Part shown: positions 25,995 to 34,615 of the stretch, piece by piece
Layout: the number at the start of each line of letters is the position of its first letter
Numbering within the stretch: the first letter of the stretch is position 1
Assembly (NCBI RefSeq): GCF_005795905.1
Contig: NZ_VAWE01000001.1
Span: 2,076,001-2,140,000 of the forward strand
Source of the DNA: Streptomyces marianii
Lineage (GTDB): Bacteria; Actinomycetota; Actinomycetes; Streptomycetales; Streptomycetaceae
Direction: 5' to 3'
Length of the DNA stretch: 64,000 nucleotides
Translations under genes and position numbers: made by a program
Notes under the pieces: model-generated
Told to the model about the DNA's origin: nothing
Databases searched by the model: none
Seen by the model: only the letters and a program-made list of their open reading frames with translations

Positions 25995-26923
25995 GTTCCG
26001 TCCTCTACGACGCCCCGGGCACGCGTGCCAAGCGGCGCAACATCGGCTACACCGTCCTGTTCCTGGCCGTGCTCGCGCTGGTCGTGTGGTGGGTCTACGA
26101 CGGCCTGAGCTCCAAGGGCCAGCTCGACTGGGTCAAGTGGGAGCCGTTCTTCACCAGCTCCCAGCCGTACGCCACCTACCTCTGGCCCGGACTGCAGAAC
26201 ACCCTGATCGCGGCGACCCTCGCGCTGGTCATCGCACTGCCGCTCGGTGCTGTCTTCGGCATCGCCCGGCTCTCCGACCACCGTTCGGTCCGCGCCGTCG
26301 CCGGCACGGTAGTGGAGTTCTTCCGCGCCATCCCCGTGCTGATCCTGATGCTGTTCGCCAACGCGGCCTACGCCGACTTCACCGACATCAGCAGCGATGT
26401 GCGCCCGCTGTACGCGGTGGTCACCGGCCTGGTGCTGTACAACGCCTCGGTCCTCGCGGAAATCGTCCGGGCCGGCATCCAGTCCCTGCCGCGGGGCCAG
26501 ACGGACGCCGCCAAGGCGATCGGCATGCGCAAGGGCCAGACGATGCGGCACGTACTGCTGCCGCAGTCGGTGACGGCCATGCTGCCGGCCATCGTCAGCC
26601 AGATGGTCGTCATCGTGAAGGACACCGCCCTCGGCGGCGCGATGCTCTCCTTCAACGAACTGCTGTCCTCCGTACGGCCGATGAGCGCCAACTACGGCGC
26701 CAACACCATCGCCTGCTTCACCGTCGTCGCCGTCATCTTCGTCTCGCTGAACTTCGCCCTCACCTCCGCGGCGGGGTGGCTGGAGCGCAAGCTGCGGCGC
26801 GGCAAGAAGAGCACGGGCGCCGTCGTCCACGCCGGTCCCGGCGGCGGTCTGGAGACGGTGGGGCCCGCCGGCGGTGTCTCCACACAGGGCGACTTCAAGT
26901 CGGGCGCCGGAGGCGGGGGCTGA
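25991..26923 (+). CDS. gluD: Glutamate ABC transporter permease
   Basis: 310-residue partner permease of GluC. The cytoplasmic N-terminus (about 20 residues) precedes TM1 (IGYTVLFLAVLALVVWWVY), followed by an extracellular loop and the five-TM permease core. FFRAIPVLILMLF and the EAA loop EIVRAGIQSLPRGQTDAAKA are intact. A 35-residue Gly-rich, disordered cytoplasmic tail (GGGLETVGPAGGVSTQGD) is unusual for HisM-type permeases and may be a regulatory or clade-specific extension. The ATG is within the ATGA overlap with gluC. A strong hairpin follows. Confidence 0.94.
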   Translation: MSSVLYDAPGTRAKRRNIGYTVLFLAVLALVVWWVYDGLSSKGQLDWVKWEPFFTSSQPYATYLWPGLQNTLIAATLALVIALPLGAVFGIARLSDHRSVRAVAGTVVEFFRAIPVLILMLFANAAYADFTDISSDVRPLYAVVTGLVLYNASVLAEIVRAGIQSLPRGQTDAAKAIGMRKGQTMRHVLLPQSVTAMLPAIVSQMVVIVKDTALGGAMLSFNELLSSVRPMSANYGANTIACFTVVAVIFVSLNFALTSAAGWLERKLRRGKKSTGAVVHAGPGGGLETVGPAGGVSTQGDFKSGAGGGG

Positions 26924-26946
26924 CCCCGCGACGAGGCAGGAACCAT

Positions 26947-26983
26947 CGAAGGGCGGCGGCGCGAAGGCGTCCGCCGCCCTTCG
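26947..26983 (+). terminator. Terminator of the gluABCD operon
   Basis: 13-bp perfect stem (26947-26959 and 26971-26983) with an 11-base loop, 23 bases after the gluD stop. Confidence 0.82.
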
Positions 26984-27097
26984 TCGCTTGACGCGGACAC
27001 CGGCAGTGGGTTGCATACGTTCTGTGATCGCACACCGGGTGCCAGCCGGCCCATTCCCCCTGTTCACTCCGTCCCGGCAGGTCTCAGGAGCAGCGCC

Positions 27098-28702
27098 GTG
27101 GACCCGGTGATCGTCGTCGGCGCGGGTCCGGTCGGGCTCGCGCTCGCCCTCGCCCTCGCCGCTCAGGGCGTTCCTTCGGTGGTCCTCGACGAGGGCGAGG
27201 GCAAGGACGAGCCGCGCCCCGCACGTACGGTCCTCCTGCGCGCGGACACCGCGGCACTCGCCGAACGCCTGGGCTGCGCCACGATCCGTGACGAAGGAGC
27301 CCGCTGGGCCGGCTGGCGTTCGCTGCGGCGCAAGCAGGAACTGCGCCGGGTGGAGTTCCACGGGGAAGATCTGCCGGCTCCCGTGCACCTGCCCCAGCAC
27401 GCCCTGGTGCGGGGACTGCGGGACGCCGTGGACGCGGCGGACCTGGTGCGGGTCGCCACGCACAGCCGACTCGACGCGCTGGAACAGGACGGGAGCGGTG
27501 TCACCGCGCACACGCGCGGGCCCGGGGCGACCTGGTGGCGCGGGAGTTTCCTGGTCGGCTGCGACGGGGCCAGGTCGACGGTCAGAAAGCTCCTCGGGGT
27601 CCGGTTCCCCGGCCGGACCGCCGTGGAGCGCCACGCCGTCGCCGCCCTGCGCACCGAACTGCCCTGGCCCGGTGAGGGCGTACTGCACCGGCTGCCGCCG
27701 TGGCGCGCGGTCGGCGACGAGGTGACCGCGCGACCGCTGCCCGACGGCGTCTGGCGGCTGGACTGGCTGCTGCCCGCACGCGGCGAACTGGTGACGCCCG
27801 ACGCGTTGGTGTCACGGGTCCGGGACACGCTGGCCGGCTGGTGCGAGGGGCCGCCGCAGTACGACCTCCTCGACACCGGCGTCCACACGCTGCACCACCG
27901 GCTGGCCCGGCGCTGGCGTGTGGACCGCGCCTTCCTCGCCGGGGACGCGGCCCATCTCCTCGGCGCGGTCGGCACCCAGGGCGTGGACGAGGGCATGCGC
28001 GACGCCGACAACCTGGCGTGGAAGCTCGCCCGGGCCTGGCACCACGGCGCCTCCGACACCCTGCTCGACAGCTACCAGGCCGAACGGCGCACGGCGGTCG
28101 CCGCACGGCTGCGGGCCGCGGACCAGTCCCTGCCGATACTGCGCGGCACCGGTGGTCTGCGGACGTATCTGCCGGGCGCCGCGCGGGGGCACGACACGCT
28201 CCTGACGGACGGCCATCTGGGGCTCGGCGCGCTGGGTGCGCCCCCTGCCTACCCGTACTCCCCCCTCACGCCTCCGCACTCCGACGCGCACACCGCAGTC
28301 GGAACCCCGGTCGGTGCTCCGGTGGCGGACGTCGCCGTGACGACGCCCGAGGGGACGGCCGCCCGGCTGCGGGACCGGCTGGGCCGGGCCCGGCTGCTCG
28401 TGGTCCTGATCGCCCCCGGTACGGGCGTGTGGGACCGGCGCCACTGGGTGACGGCGGGCGTCATGCCCCGGCTCGCCACGGCGGTGTCGGAGCTGCCCGC
28501 CCGGGCGGAGCTGCTCGTCGCCGAGTCCTATCCGGGTGCATCGGCGCACACGGTGCTGCTGGTCAGGCCGGACGGGCACCTCGTGGCGGCCTTCGGCGGC
28601 GTGCGCCCGGCCGAGCTGTACGCCGCGGCCGACACGGTGCGCGGAGGTGCGCCCGGGGCCTCGGAGGCCCGCGCCGAGCACGCGGCCGCCCGGTCGGACT
28701 GA
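27098..28702 (+). CDS. FAD-dependent aromatic-hydroxylase-type monooxygenase
   Basis: 534-residue group A flavoprotein (PHBH/UbiH/polyketide hydroxylase type). The dinucleotide motif is VIVVGAGPVGLALALALAAQ at residues 4-23. The DG motif FLVGCDGARSTVRKLLG lies near 160, and the second FAD motif FLAGDAAHLLGAVGTQGVDE near 290. The C-terminal 130 residues form a thioredoxin-like cap, as in pheA/rebeccamycin-type hydroxylases. Such enzymes use NAD(P)H and O2 to hydroxylate phenolic or polyketide rings; no biosynthetic neighbour points to the substrate. The GTG at 27098 is supported by AGGAG 8 bases upstream. The gene stands alone between the glu operon terminator and the leader peptide. Confidence 0.9.
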   Translation: MDPVIVVGAGPVGLALALALAAQGVPSVVLDEGEGKDEPRPARTVLLRADTAALAERLGCATIRDEGARWAGWRSLRRKQELRRVEFHGEDLPAPVHLPQHALVRGLRDAVDAADLVRVATHSRLDALEQDGSGVTAHTRGPGATWWRGSFLVGCDGARSTVRKLLGVRFPGRTAVERHAVAALRTELPWPGEGVLHRLPPWRAVGDEVTARPLPDGVWRLDWLLPARGELVTPDALVSRVRDTLAGWCEGPPQYDLLDTGVHTLHHRLARRWRVDRAFLAGDAAHLLGAVGTQGVDEGMRDADNLAWKLARAWHHGASDTLLDSYQAERRTAVAARLRAADQSLPILRGTGGLRTYLPGAARGHDTLLTDGHLGLGALGAPPAYPYSPLTPPHSDAHTAVGTPVGAPVADVAVTTPEGTAARLRDRLGRARLLVVLIAPGTGVWDRRHWVTAGVMPRLATAVSELPARAELLVAESYPGASAHTVLLVRPDGHLVAAFGGVRPAELYAAADTVRGGAPGASEARAEHAAARSD

Positions 28703-28765
28703 GCATCCGCCCGCACTGCGGACATCCGTTGACCGGCACGGGCGCACATGGTGTACGTCCGGGAC

Positions 28766-28852
28766 GTGACCGGCACCGATGTGCGCCTGTGGCGGAGGGT
28801 CCACATGGACCTGCACCGCTATGCGGGCTGCGTGTGTCGACGGTCTTGCTGA
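28766..28852 (+). CDS. Cys/Arg-rich putative leader peptide
   Basis: 28 codons: an N-terminal TGTDVRLWRRVHMDL segment, then HRYAGCVCRRSC and TGA. It fits the Streptomyces 'putative leader peptide' pattern RR-HVDL-R-C, found before sulfur or cysteine-linked genes, where Cys codons near the end may allow ribosome-mediated attenuation. The GTG at 28766 gives the usual length; an in-frame ATG at 28748 is the alternative. The rhodanese-type sequence just downstream is the expected partner, but it is broken. Confidence 0.55.
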   Translation: MTGTDVRLWRRVHMDLHRYAGCVCRRSC

Positions 28853-28939
28853 CCCCGCCTTCCCTCGTTCCCCCGCTTTCGCTGCCGCGTCCGCGCACGG
28901 CTGTCCCCGTGCGGACGAGTGTGTCGGCCGTGGGCGTCT

Positions 28940-29065
28940 CTCTGCAACAGGGGTACGCCTCATCACTCGCGGCGGCCTCGCTCCGGCGGCTCGGGCTGCA
29001 CCGCGCGACCGATCTGATCGGTGGCGTCCAGGCGTGGCGTGCGCAGGGACTGCCGGTGCGGGTGC
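28940..29065 (+). pseudogene. Rhodanese-like protein, decayed: N-terminus lost and active-site frameshift
   Basis: One frame reads GYASSLAAASLRRLGLHRA then TDLIGGVQAWRAQGLPV, the C-terminal third of a single-domain rhodanese (CNEGYASSLAAASL...GGFQAWRAAGLPV). The active-site loop should read TGC AAC GAG GGG TAC; the DNA at 28943-28955 reads TGCAACAGGGGTA, i.e. one G is missing and the Cys falls out of frame. Upstream sequence (28853-28940) has no rhodanese similarity I can see. It is preceded by the leader peptide and followed by a hairpin at 29184. Confidence 0.65.
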
Positions 29066-29183
29066 CGGAGACGGCGGAACAGCGGTCGCGCGGGCCGGTA
29101 CAGGTGTGCGACCTGCGACCGGCGCTCGGTGCCGGGAGTCGCCGGCCGGTGGGCCGGCGACGCACCGATGCGGGCGTGCATCG

Positions 29184-29212
29184 GTCAGCCGACCGTGTGC
29201 CGGTCGGCTGAC
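29184..29212 (+). terminator. Hairpin downstream of the rhodanese remnant
   Basis: 12-bp perfect stem (29184-29195 and 29201-29212) with a TGTGC loop. Likely the old terminator of the rhodanese unit. Confidence 0.7.
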
Positions 29213-29564
29213 GCGGCACACCTCAGTCGGCACCGAAGCGGACCGGTGTCCCGGGACGTGGTTCCCCTCGCCCCTTCCCCTCCGTGGACACCGGTCCGCT
29301 CCCGTGGTCCTTGATGGGCCTCGGCCTTCGTGGTCGGCGTCGAAGCACGGCGTTCGCCCCCTGAGGAACACCCGGACGGTTCCGGTTCGCGGGGGAGAAG
29401 CATGTGCCCAGGCCGACCGAGGCCGCCGAGGCAGGTGGAAAGCCGTCGACGAGTCCGGACTCGGACGGGCCCTTCGCCCGGGCGGAGCCCGCCCCGATCA
29501 CGACCCGTGACCGGTTCGGCGCCCCGCGTCGACCGGTCCATGAACCGTCCTTGTCGGCGGCCGG
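29213..29564. other. Gene-free region before recX
   Basis: Several open frames cross it, but all are Arg/Pro-rich or continue as antisense of recX, with no family signature. I see no RNA gene or repeat. Confidence 0.6.
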
Positions 29565-30158
29565 TCAGGACAGACCGTCCTCCAGACCGTCCAGGCCCTC
29601 GGTGTCCTCGCCCTCCTCCTCCAGGGCCCGGCGGACCACCCTCAGGGCCATGCCCTCTGGGTACCCCTTGCGGGCGAGCATGCCCGCGAGACGGCGGAGC
29701 CGGCGGTCCCGGTCAAGGCCGCGAGTGGAGGGGAGTTTCCTGGCGACCAGCTCGCGCGCCGTCTCCTCCTCCTGGTCGGAGTCGAGCCGGCCGACCGCTT
29801 CGTCGATCAGCGCCGAGTCGACACCCTTGGTGCGCAGCTCGCGAGCGAGGGCGCGGCGGGCCAGTCCGCGGCCGTGGTGCCGTGACTCCACCCAGGCGCC
29901 CGCGAACGCCGCGTCGTCGATGAGCCCGACGTCCTCGAAGCGGGACAGCACCTCTTCGGCGACCTCGTCCGGGATCTCGCGCTTGCCGAGCGCCTCGGCG
30001 AGTTGCTTCCGGGTCCGGGGAGTACCGGTGAGCAAGCGCAGACAGATCGCCCGCGCCCTCTCTTCAGGGTCCTGGGGCGGCAGCCCGTCATCGGCCCTCG
30101 ACGATGCGGAGCTGCCGCCCGGCCAATCCGCGGTACGCCGCGGGCTCGGGTCGGGCAC
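29565..30158 (-). CDS. recX: Regulatory protein RecX
   Basis: 197-residue modulator that binds the RecA filament and limits recombinase and coprotease activity. It is built from three-helix RecX repeats: ICLRLLTGTPRTRKQLAEAL, then FEDVGLIDDAAFAGAWVESR followed by RRALARELRTKGVD, and LRRLAGMLARKGYPEGMALR. The N-terminal 30 residues are disordered and the C-terminus is a short acidic tail (EEEGEDTEGLDGLEDGLS). The GTG start at 30158 is 8 bases after the recA stop, so recA-recX is one operon and RecX will rise with the SOS response. Confidence 0.95.
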   Translation of the reverse strand: MPDPSPRRTADWPGGSSASSRADDGLPPQDPEERARAICLRLLTGTPRTRKQLAEALGKREIPDEVAEEVLSRFEDVGLIDDAAFAGAWVESRHHGRGLARRALARELRTKGVDSALIDEAVGRLDSDQEEETARELVARKLPSTRGLDRDRRLRRLAGMLARKGYPEGMALRVVRRALEEEGEDTEGLDGLEDGLS

Positions 30159-30166
30159 GGTGCCGG

Positions 30167-31303
30167 TCAGCCCTTGGCCGCCGTGGCCGTCTTGGTGGCC
30201 TTCGCCGCCTTGGTGGCGGGCGCGGACACCGACTTGGCGGGAGCATCGGCCGGAGCGGCGGCGCTCGCCGCGTCCGCGCCGGGCTCTACCGCCGGGGCCT
30301 CGGTGCTGCTCACTCCGACGCCCAGCTTCTCCTTGATCTTCTTCTCGATCTCATTGGCGAGATCGGGGTTGTCCTTCAGGAAGTTCCGCGCGTTCTCCTT
30401 GCCCTGGCCGAGCTGGTCGCCCTCGTACGTGTACCAGGCGCCGGCCTTGCGGACGAAGCCGTGCTCCACGCCCATGTCGATCAGGCCGCCCTCGCGGCTG
30501 ATGCCCTGGCCGTAGAGGATGTCGAACTCGGCCTGCTTGAAGGGCGGCGCGACCTTGTTCTTGACGACCTTGCAGCGGGTGCGGTTACCGACGGCCTCGG
30601 TGCCGTCCTTCAGGGTCTCGATGCGACGGATGTCGATACGCACCGAGGCGTAGAACTTCAACGCACGGCCGCCGGTCGTGGTCTCCGGCGAGCCGAACAT
30701 CACGCCGATCTTCTCGCGGAGCTGGTTGATGAAGATCGCCGTGGTCTTGGACTGGTTGAGCGCGCTCGTGATCTTCCGCAGAGCCTGGCTCATCAGCCGA
30801 GCCTGGAGACCCACGTGGGAGTCGCCCATCTCGCCCTCGATCTCCGCGCGCGGCACGAGCGCGGCGACGGAGTCGATGACGATGAGGTCGAGCGCGCCGG
30901 AACGGACCAGCATGTCGACGATCTCGAGCGCCTGTTCGCCGTTGTCCGGCTGGGAAAGGATCAGGTTGTCGATGTCGACGCCGAGCTTCTTCGCGTACTC
31001 GGGGTCGAGGGCGTGCTCGGCGTCGACGAAGGCGACCTGGCCGCCCGCCTTCTGCGCGTTGGCGACGGCGTGCAGGGTCAGAGTCGTCTTGCCGGAGGAC
31101 TCCGGGCCGTAGATCTCCACCACACGGCCGCGCGGCAGGCCACCGACACCGAGCGCGACATCGAGCGCCGTCGAGCCAGTCGGGATGACCTCGATGGGCT
31201 CCTTCGACCGCTCGCCCATGCGCATCACGGCGCCCTTGCCGAACTGTCGTTCAATCTGCGCGAGCGCGGCGTCGAGCGCCTTCTCGCGGTCGGTTCCTGC
31301 CAT
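30167..31303 (-). CDS. recA: Recombinase RecA
   Basis: 378-residue DNA recombinase and LexA coprotease activator. Walker [10 protein letters not shown] is near residue 68 and Walker [13 protein letters not shown] near 140. Loops L1/L2 are in [16 protein letters not shown] and [20 protein letters not shown]. The C-terminus beyond 330 is an Ala/Lys/Thr-rich tail ([20 protein letters not shown]), longer and more basic than in E. coli, as is usual for Streptomyces. The ATG at 31303 has GTGGA upstream. An SOS box lies 140 bases upstream. It is co-transcribed with recX. Confidence 0.98.
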   Translation of the reverse strand: MAGTDREKALDAALAQIERQFGKGAVMRMGERSKEPIEVIPTGSTALDVALGVGGLPRGRVVEIYGPESSGKTTLTLHAVANAQKAGGQVAFVDAEHALDPEYAKKLGVDIDNLILSQPDNGEQALEIVDMLVRSGALDLIVIDSVAALVPRAEIEGEMGDSHVGLQARLMSQALRKITSALNQSKTTAIFINQLREKIGVMFGSPETTTGGRALKFYASVRIDIRRIETLKDGTEAVGNRTRCKVVKNKVAPPFKQAEFDILYGQGISREGGLIDMGVEHGFVRKAGAWYTYEGDQLGQGKENARNFLKDNPDLANEIEKKIKEKLGVGVSSTEAPAVEPGADAASAAAPADAPAKSVSAPATKAAKATKTATAAKG

Positions 31304-31442
31304 GGGTTCCACCCGGTTTGCTTGAGTCGATCGCTTCACGTCAAAGACGCTAACCCCTGCCACTGACAACGCGCCCCGACGTCCCTCCAACCTGTGGATA
31401 ACCCGGTGAGGACCCCGGGATTCCAAGGACGGAGCTCCATAA

Positions 31443-31454
31443 GAATGGATGTTC
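31443..31454 (-). promoter_or_regulatory. SOS (LexA) box of recA
   Basis: On the minus strand GAACATCCATTC, flanked as TCGAACATCCATTCT. It matches the divergent recA-type LexA site described for Streptomyces (one strong GAAC arm, one degenerate arm). It lies 140 bases upstream of the recA ATG. Other sequence in 31304-31593 is gene-free. Confidence 0.75.
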
Positions 31455-31593
31455 GATTTTGGTGTCAAGCGCGCTGCCCGCACCTCGCGTCCCGAGCCGC
31501 ACCGCCGCACGAGGGGGCGCCGGAAGACCGCGCCGGGTCGCCGCAGCGGTGCGGACACGGTCGCCCAAGGACGGTCGGGGCCCGGAGGAACCG

Positions 31594-32934
31594 TCAGGCG
31601 CCTGCCTCCCCGTCGGCCGCCGTCCCGTCCTTCTTGCTGCGCAGGGCTCGCTGGACCCGGGCGAGGACCGCCTCGCCGTGTCTCCGGTGGCCGTGGACCC
31701 GCGGGTCCTCGGTCACGGCGTAGCGCCTCACGTACGCGCCGAGGAACGCCTGCAGCGTGGCGACGGCCGGAATCGCGATCAGCGCGCCGACGGCTCCCAG
31801 CAGCGCGGTGCCGGCGATCACCGAGCCGAACGCCACCGCCGGATGGATGTCCACCGTCCTGGCGGTGAGCTTCGGCTGCAGCACGTAGTTCTCGAACTGC
31901 TGGTAGACCAGCACGAAGCCCAGTACCCACAGCGCGTACCAGGGGTTGATCGTGAAGGCGATCAGCATCGGCAGGGCTCCCGCGAGATACGTGCCGATGG
32001 TGGGGATGAACTGCGACACCAGCCCCACCCACATGGCCAGCGCCGGGGCGTAGGGCACGTCCAGCATCGCCAGGAGCACGTAGTGGGCGACACCCGAGAT
32101 CAGCGCCATCAGCCCGCGCGAGTACAGGTACCCGCCGGTCTTGTCGACGGCGATCTCCCAGGCCCGCAGCACCTCCGCCTGCTTCGACGGCGGCAGCACC
32201 GAGCACAGCGTGCGCCGCAGCCTCGGCCCGTCCGCCGCGAAGTAGAAGGAGAAGAGGAAGATCGTCAACAGCTTGAACAGCCCGCCGAGCACCGTGGCCG
32301 AGACGTCGAGCACGCCGGTCGCGCTGTTCTGCACGTACTTCTGCAGCCAGTCGGAACGCAGCAGACTGTCCTGGATCGCGACTCTCGACAGTTCGCTGTG
32401 GAAGGTCTTGTTAATCCAGTTGATCACCTGGTCCAGGTACTGCGGGAAGTCCTCGACCATCTCGACGATCTGGCCGGCCAGCAACGAGCCGAGCGCCACG
32501 ACGAAGCCCACGCTCACGGCCAGCACCGCGATGAAGACGAGGAACGTGGCGATGCCGCGCCGCACTCCGCGGGCCGCCATCCGCCCCACCGCCGGTTCGA
32601 CCGCGAGCGCCAGGAAGAACGCGATCAGCACGTTGACCAGCAGACCGATCAGCTGGTGGAAGGCCCAGCTGCCGAGCTGGAAGCAGCCGTAGAGCGCCAG
32701 CGCGAGCACCATGGCGCGGGGCAGCCAGCGGGGCATGCGCCCTGACACGACCGCCGTGACGGTGGTCCCGCCGGCCCCGTCGCCGCCGTCGGGCGCGGTT
32801 GCGGGCGCGGGGACCCTGAACCGGGTCCCGGCCCCCGCCGAGCCGGCCCCGGTGTCGTCATCGGGCCGCCCGGCCTCCGCGCACTGGGTGGTCGGGCGGT
32901 TCTGGTCCTGGGTGGTCTCGTCATTCGGTGCCAC
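31594..32934 (-). CDS. AI-2E family (PerM) membrane transporter
   Basis: 446-residue multi-spanning protein of the AI-2E/PerM/UPF0118 exporter family. The first 65 residues are a disordered acidic/Pro region. Seven to eight TM helices follow: two N-terminal hairpins ([33 protein letters not shown]), a long extracytoplasmic amphipathic domain ([17 protein letters not shown]), then [39 protein letters not shown] and the family's [14 protein letters not shown] signature. The substrate is unknown; members have been linked to signal export or Na+(Li+)/H+ exchange. The GTG at 32934 fits the expected start but lacks a good RBS, so the N-terminus is uncertain. Confidence 0.88.
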   Translation of the reverse strand: MAPNDETTQDQNRPTTQCAEAGRPDDDTGAGSAGAGTRFRVPAPATAPDGGDGAGGTTVTAVVSGRMPRWLPRAMVLALALYGCFQLGSWAFHQLIGLLVNVLIAFFLALAVEPAVGRMAARGVRRGIATFLVFIAVLAVSVGFVVALGSLLAGQIVEMVEDFPQYLDQVINWINKTFHSELSRVAIQDSLLRSDWLQKYVQNSATGVLDVSATVLGGLFKLLTIFLFSFYFAADGPRLRRTLCSVLPPSKQAEVLRAWEIAVDKTGGYLYSRGLMALISGVAHYVLLAMLDVPYAPALAMWVGLVSQFIPTIGTYLAGALPMLIAFTINPWYALWVLGFVLVYQQFENYVLQPKLTARTVDIHPAVAFGSVIAGTALLGAVGALIAIPAVATLQAFLGAYVRRYAVTEDPRVHGHRRHGEAVLARVQRALRSKKDGTAADGEAGA

Positions 32935-33068
32935 GGAGCAAGTCTCGCCTACCGCGGTGACAACCGGGACTGCCTGTGGACGACGCCCTGCCGACGGGCC
33001 GACCTGCACGGCACCGGCCTCACCGGCACGGCGTTCCCGCCGGCGGGACGACCGCTCGGATCCCGGAC

Positions 33069-33263
33069 TCAGCGCTGGTCCGCCGGGATGCCGACCGCGG
33101 CGCAGACCCCGCGCCAGACGTCCTTCGTCTCCCAGCCGGCGGCCAGCGCCTCATACACCGTCCGGCCCCCGAGTTCCGTCATCACATGGTCGCGCGCGAA
33201 GGAGTCGGCGTACGCCGCACCGAAGTGCTCTTCCATCCGCTCCCAGAAAATCGTCAACCGCAT
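33069..33263 (-). CDS. DUF3046 small protein
   Basis: 64 residues: MRLTIFWERMEEHFGAAYAD, then DHVMTELGGRTVYEALAAG and a C-terminal WRGVCAAVGIPADQR. The entire length matches the actinobacterial DUF3046 family, usually found near recA/recX. The predicted fold is all-helical. The function is unknown; the conserved linkage to recA across actinobacteria hints at a role in DNA metabolism, but nothing in the sequence shows it. Confidence 0.9.
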   Translation of the reverse strand: MRLTIFWERMEEHFGAAYADSFARDHVMTELGGRTVYEALAAGWETKDVWRGVCAAVGIPADQR

Positions 33264-33341
33264 GACGCCAGTATCCGCCCCCTGAGGGTGAGACCCGTCC
33301 GTCGGCCTTGTGCGGAGCCCGTTCGCCCCTACCGTCGGAGC

Positions 33342-34247
33342 ATGGCTGGAACACCTCTGGCACGCGCCGAGCGCTTCGTCTGGCTCACGGCTCGCGTGCT
33401 CGAACAGCGGCGGTTCGCGTATCACTTCCTGGGTGCGGCGGCGGAGCCGGTCGAGGCCGCGCTGACCGCGTACCTCAATGAGGACAGCGGCTACGGCCAC
33501 GCCCTGGAGCCCGATCTCCGCGGCCCCGCGAGCCAGCCGCTGCACACGGCGCACGCCTTGCGCGTGCTGGACTCCATCGGGCGCTGCGGCGGACTGCGGG
33601 CGGAGCGGATCTGCCGCTACCTGACGAACGTGGCGACGCGGGAAGGCGCCCTGCCCGTGATCCATCCCTCGCAGCGGGGCTACCCGACGGCGCCGTTCAT
33701 CCCGATCGTGTCGGATCCGCCGAGTGAGTTGCTTGCCACCGGACCCGTGGTGGGTCTGCTGCACCGCAACCAGGTGTGGCACGCGTGGCTGTTCCGCGCG
33801 ACCGACTTCTGCTGGGCGGCGGTGGAGGGGCTGCGGAAGTCGCACCCGTACGAGATCCAGGCGGCGGTCGCGTTCCTGGACGGCGTCCCGGACCGGTCGC
33901 GTGCCGAGGAGGCCGCGGACCGGCTCGGGCGACTGGTGCGCGAGCAGCGTCTCGTGGTGCTCGACCCGGACCGGTCCGACGAGTACCCGGTCGCCGCGGG
34001 CTATGCGCCGGGCGAGTACCACCACCCCCACGACTACGCCCGCGTACCCGGTTCGCTGGCGCGGCGCTGGTTCACGGACGAGGAGATGGACCGGTCGCTG
34101 GACCACCTCGCCCGTGAGCAGCAGGAGGACGGCGGCTGGCCGGTCCGGTGGCGCCAGTGGGCGCCGAGCACCGCCCTGGAGTGGCGTCCGGTCGTGACCG
34201 TCGAGGCACTGCGCACGCTGCGGGCACACGGGCGCGTGCTGCGCTGA
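33342..34247 (+). CDS. Conserved hypothetical, terpenoid-cyclase/prenyltransferase-like alpha-toroid
   Basis: 301 residues, helix-rich. Repeated pairs of helices and a QW-like segment near the end (LAREQQEDGGWPVRWRQWAP) resemble the alpha/alpha-barrel of prenyltransferase and squalene-cyclase repeat proteins. The cyclase DxDD motif is absent and the protein is about half the size of a triterpene cyclase, so catalysis is doubtful. The N-terminus (AERFVWLTARVLEQRRFAYH) carries a Trp/Arg-rich helix. The ATG at 33342 is the natural start, although GGAG sits unusually close to it. It is divergent from DUF3046 and convergent with the azlD gene. I cannot assign a function. Confidence 0.78.
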   Translation: MAGTPLARAERFVWLTARVLEQRRFAYHFLGAAAEPVEAALTAYLNEDSGYGHALEPDLRGPASQPLHTAHALRVLDSIGRCGGLRAERICRYLTNVATREGALPVIHPSQRGYPTAPFIPIVSDPPSELLATGPVVGLLHRNQVWHAWLFRATDFCWAAVEGLRKSHPYEIQAAVAFLDGVPDRSRAEEAADRLGRLVREQRLVVLDPDRSDEYPVAAGYAPGEYHHPHDYARVPGSLARRWFTDEEMDRSLDHLAREQQEDGGWPVRWRQWAPSTALEWRPVVTVEALRTLRAHGRVLR

Positions 34248-34258
34248 GCCGGCACGCG

Positions 34259-34296
34259 CCCTCGCGCCGGACCTCCGCACGAGTCCGGCGCGAGGG
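34259..34296. terminator. Bidirectional terminator between convergent genes
   Basis: 14-bp perfect stem (34259-34272 and 34283-34296) with a 10-base loop, 11 bases beyond the toroid gene stop and 10 beyond the azlD stop on the other strand. It can serve both. Confidence 0.8.
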
Positions 34297-34306
34297 GCGT
34301 CCCGGC

Positions 34307-34615
34307 TCAGCCTCCGAGCGCCCGCACCCCCGCGGTGACCGCCACGGCGGCGGCGACCACGACGAGGAACGGTGCCCGGAGGACCAGCGCGATCGCGGCC
34401 GCGGCCAGTCCTGCGGCCCGGGCGTCCAGCACCAGTGCGTCGCCCGCGCTGAAGGTCTGCTGGGCGGTGAGCGCCGCCAGCAGGGCGACCGGGAGCAGGG
34501 CGGCGAGCCGCTGGACGAGCGGGCGCTCGAGCACCCCGGCCGGCACCAGCAGGCCGGCCAGTTTGACCAGGTAGCAGGCGGCGGCGGTCACTCCGATCGC
34601 GATCCAGACGTTCAA
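34307..34615 (-). CDS. azlD: Branched-chain amino acid exporter small subunit AzlD
   Basis: 102-residue membrane protein with three to four TM segments (WIAIGVTAAACYLVKLAGLLV, LAALLPVALLAALTAQQTF, ALVLRAPFLVVVAAAVAVTAG). The KLAG...P pattern and length fit AzlD. It acts with AzlC in export of branched-chain amino acids or analogues. The start is TTG at 34615, overlapping the azlC stop as TTGA, so it is translationally coupled. The nearest other in-frame start would remove most of TM1. Confidence 0.88.
   Translation of the reverse strand: MNVWIAIGVTAAACYLVKLAGLLVPAGVLERPLVQRLAALLPVALLAALTAQQTFSAGDALVLDARAAGLAAAAIALVLRAPFLVVVAAAVAVTAGVRALGG

Noticed and set aside
29404..30336. A plus-strand frame of 310 codons between the rhodanese remnant and recA
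   Set aside because: Most of it is antisense to recX and recA, Ser/Arg-rich, with no family signature.
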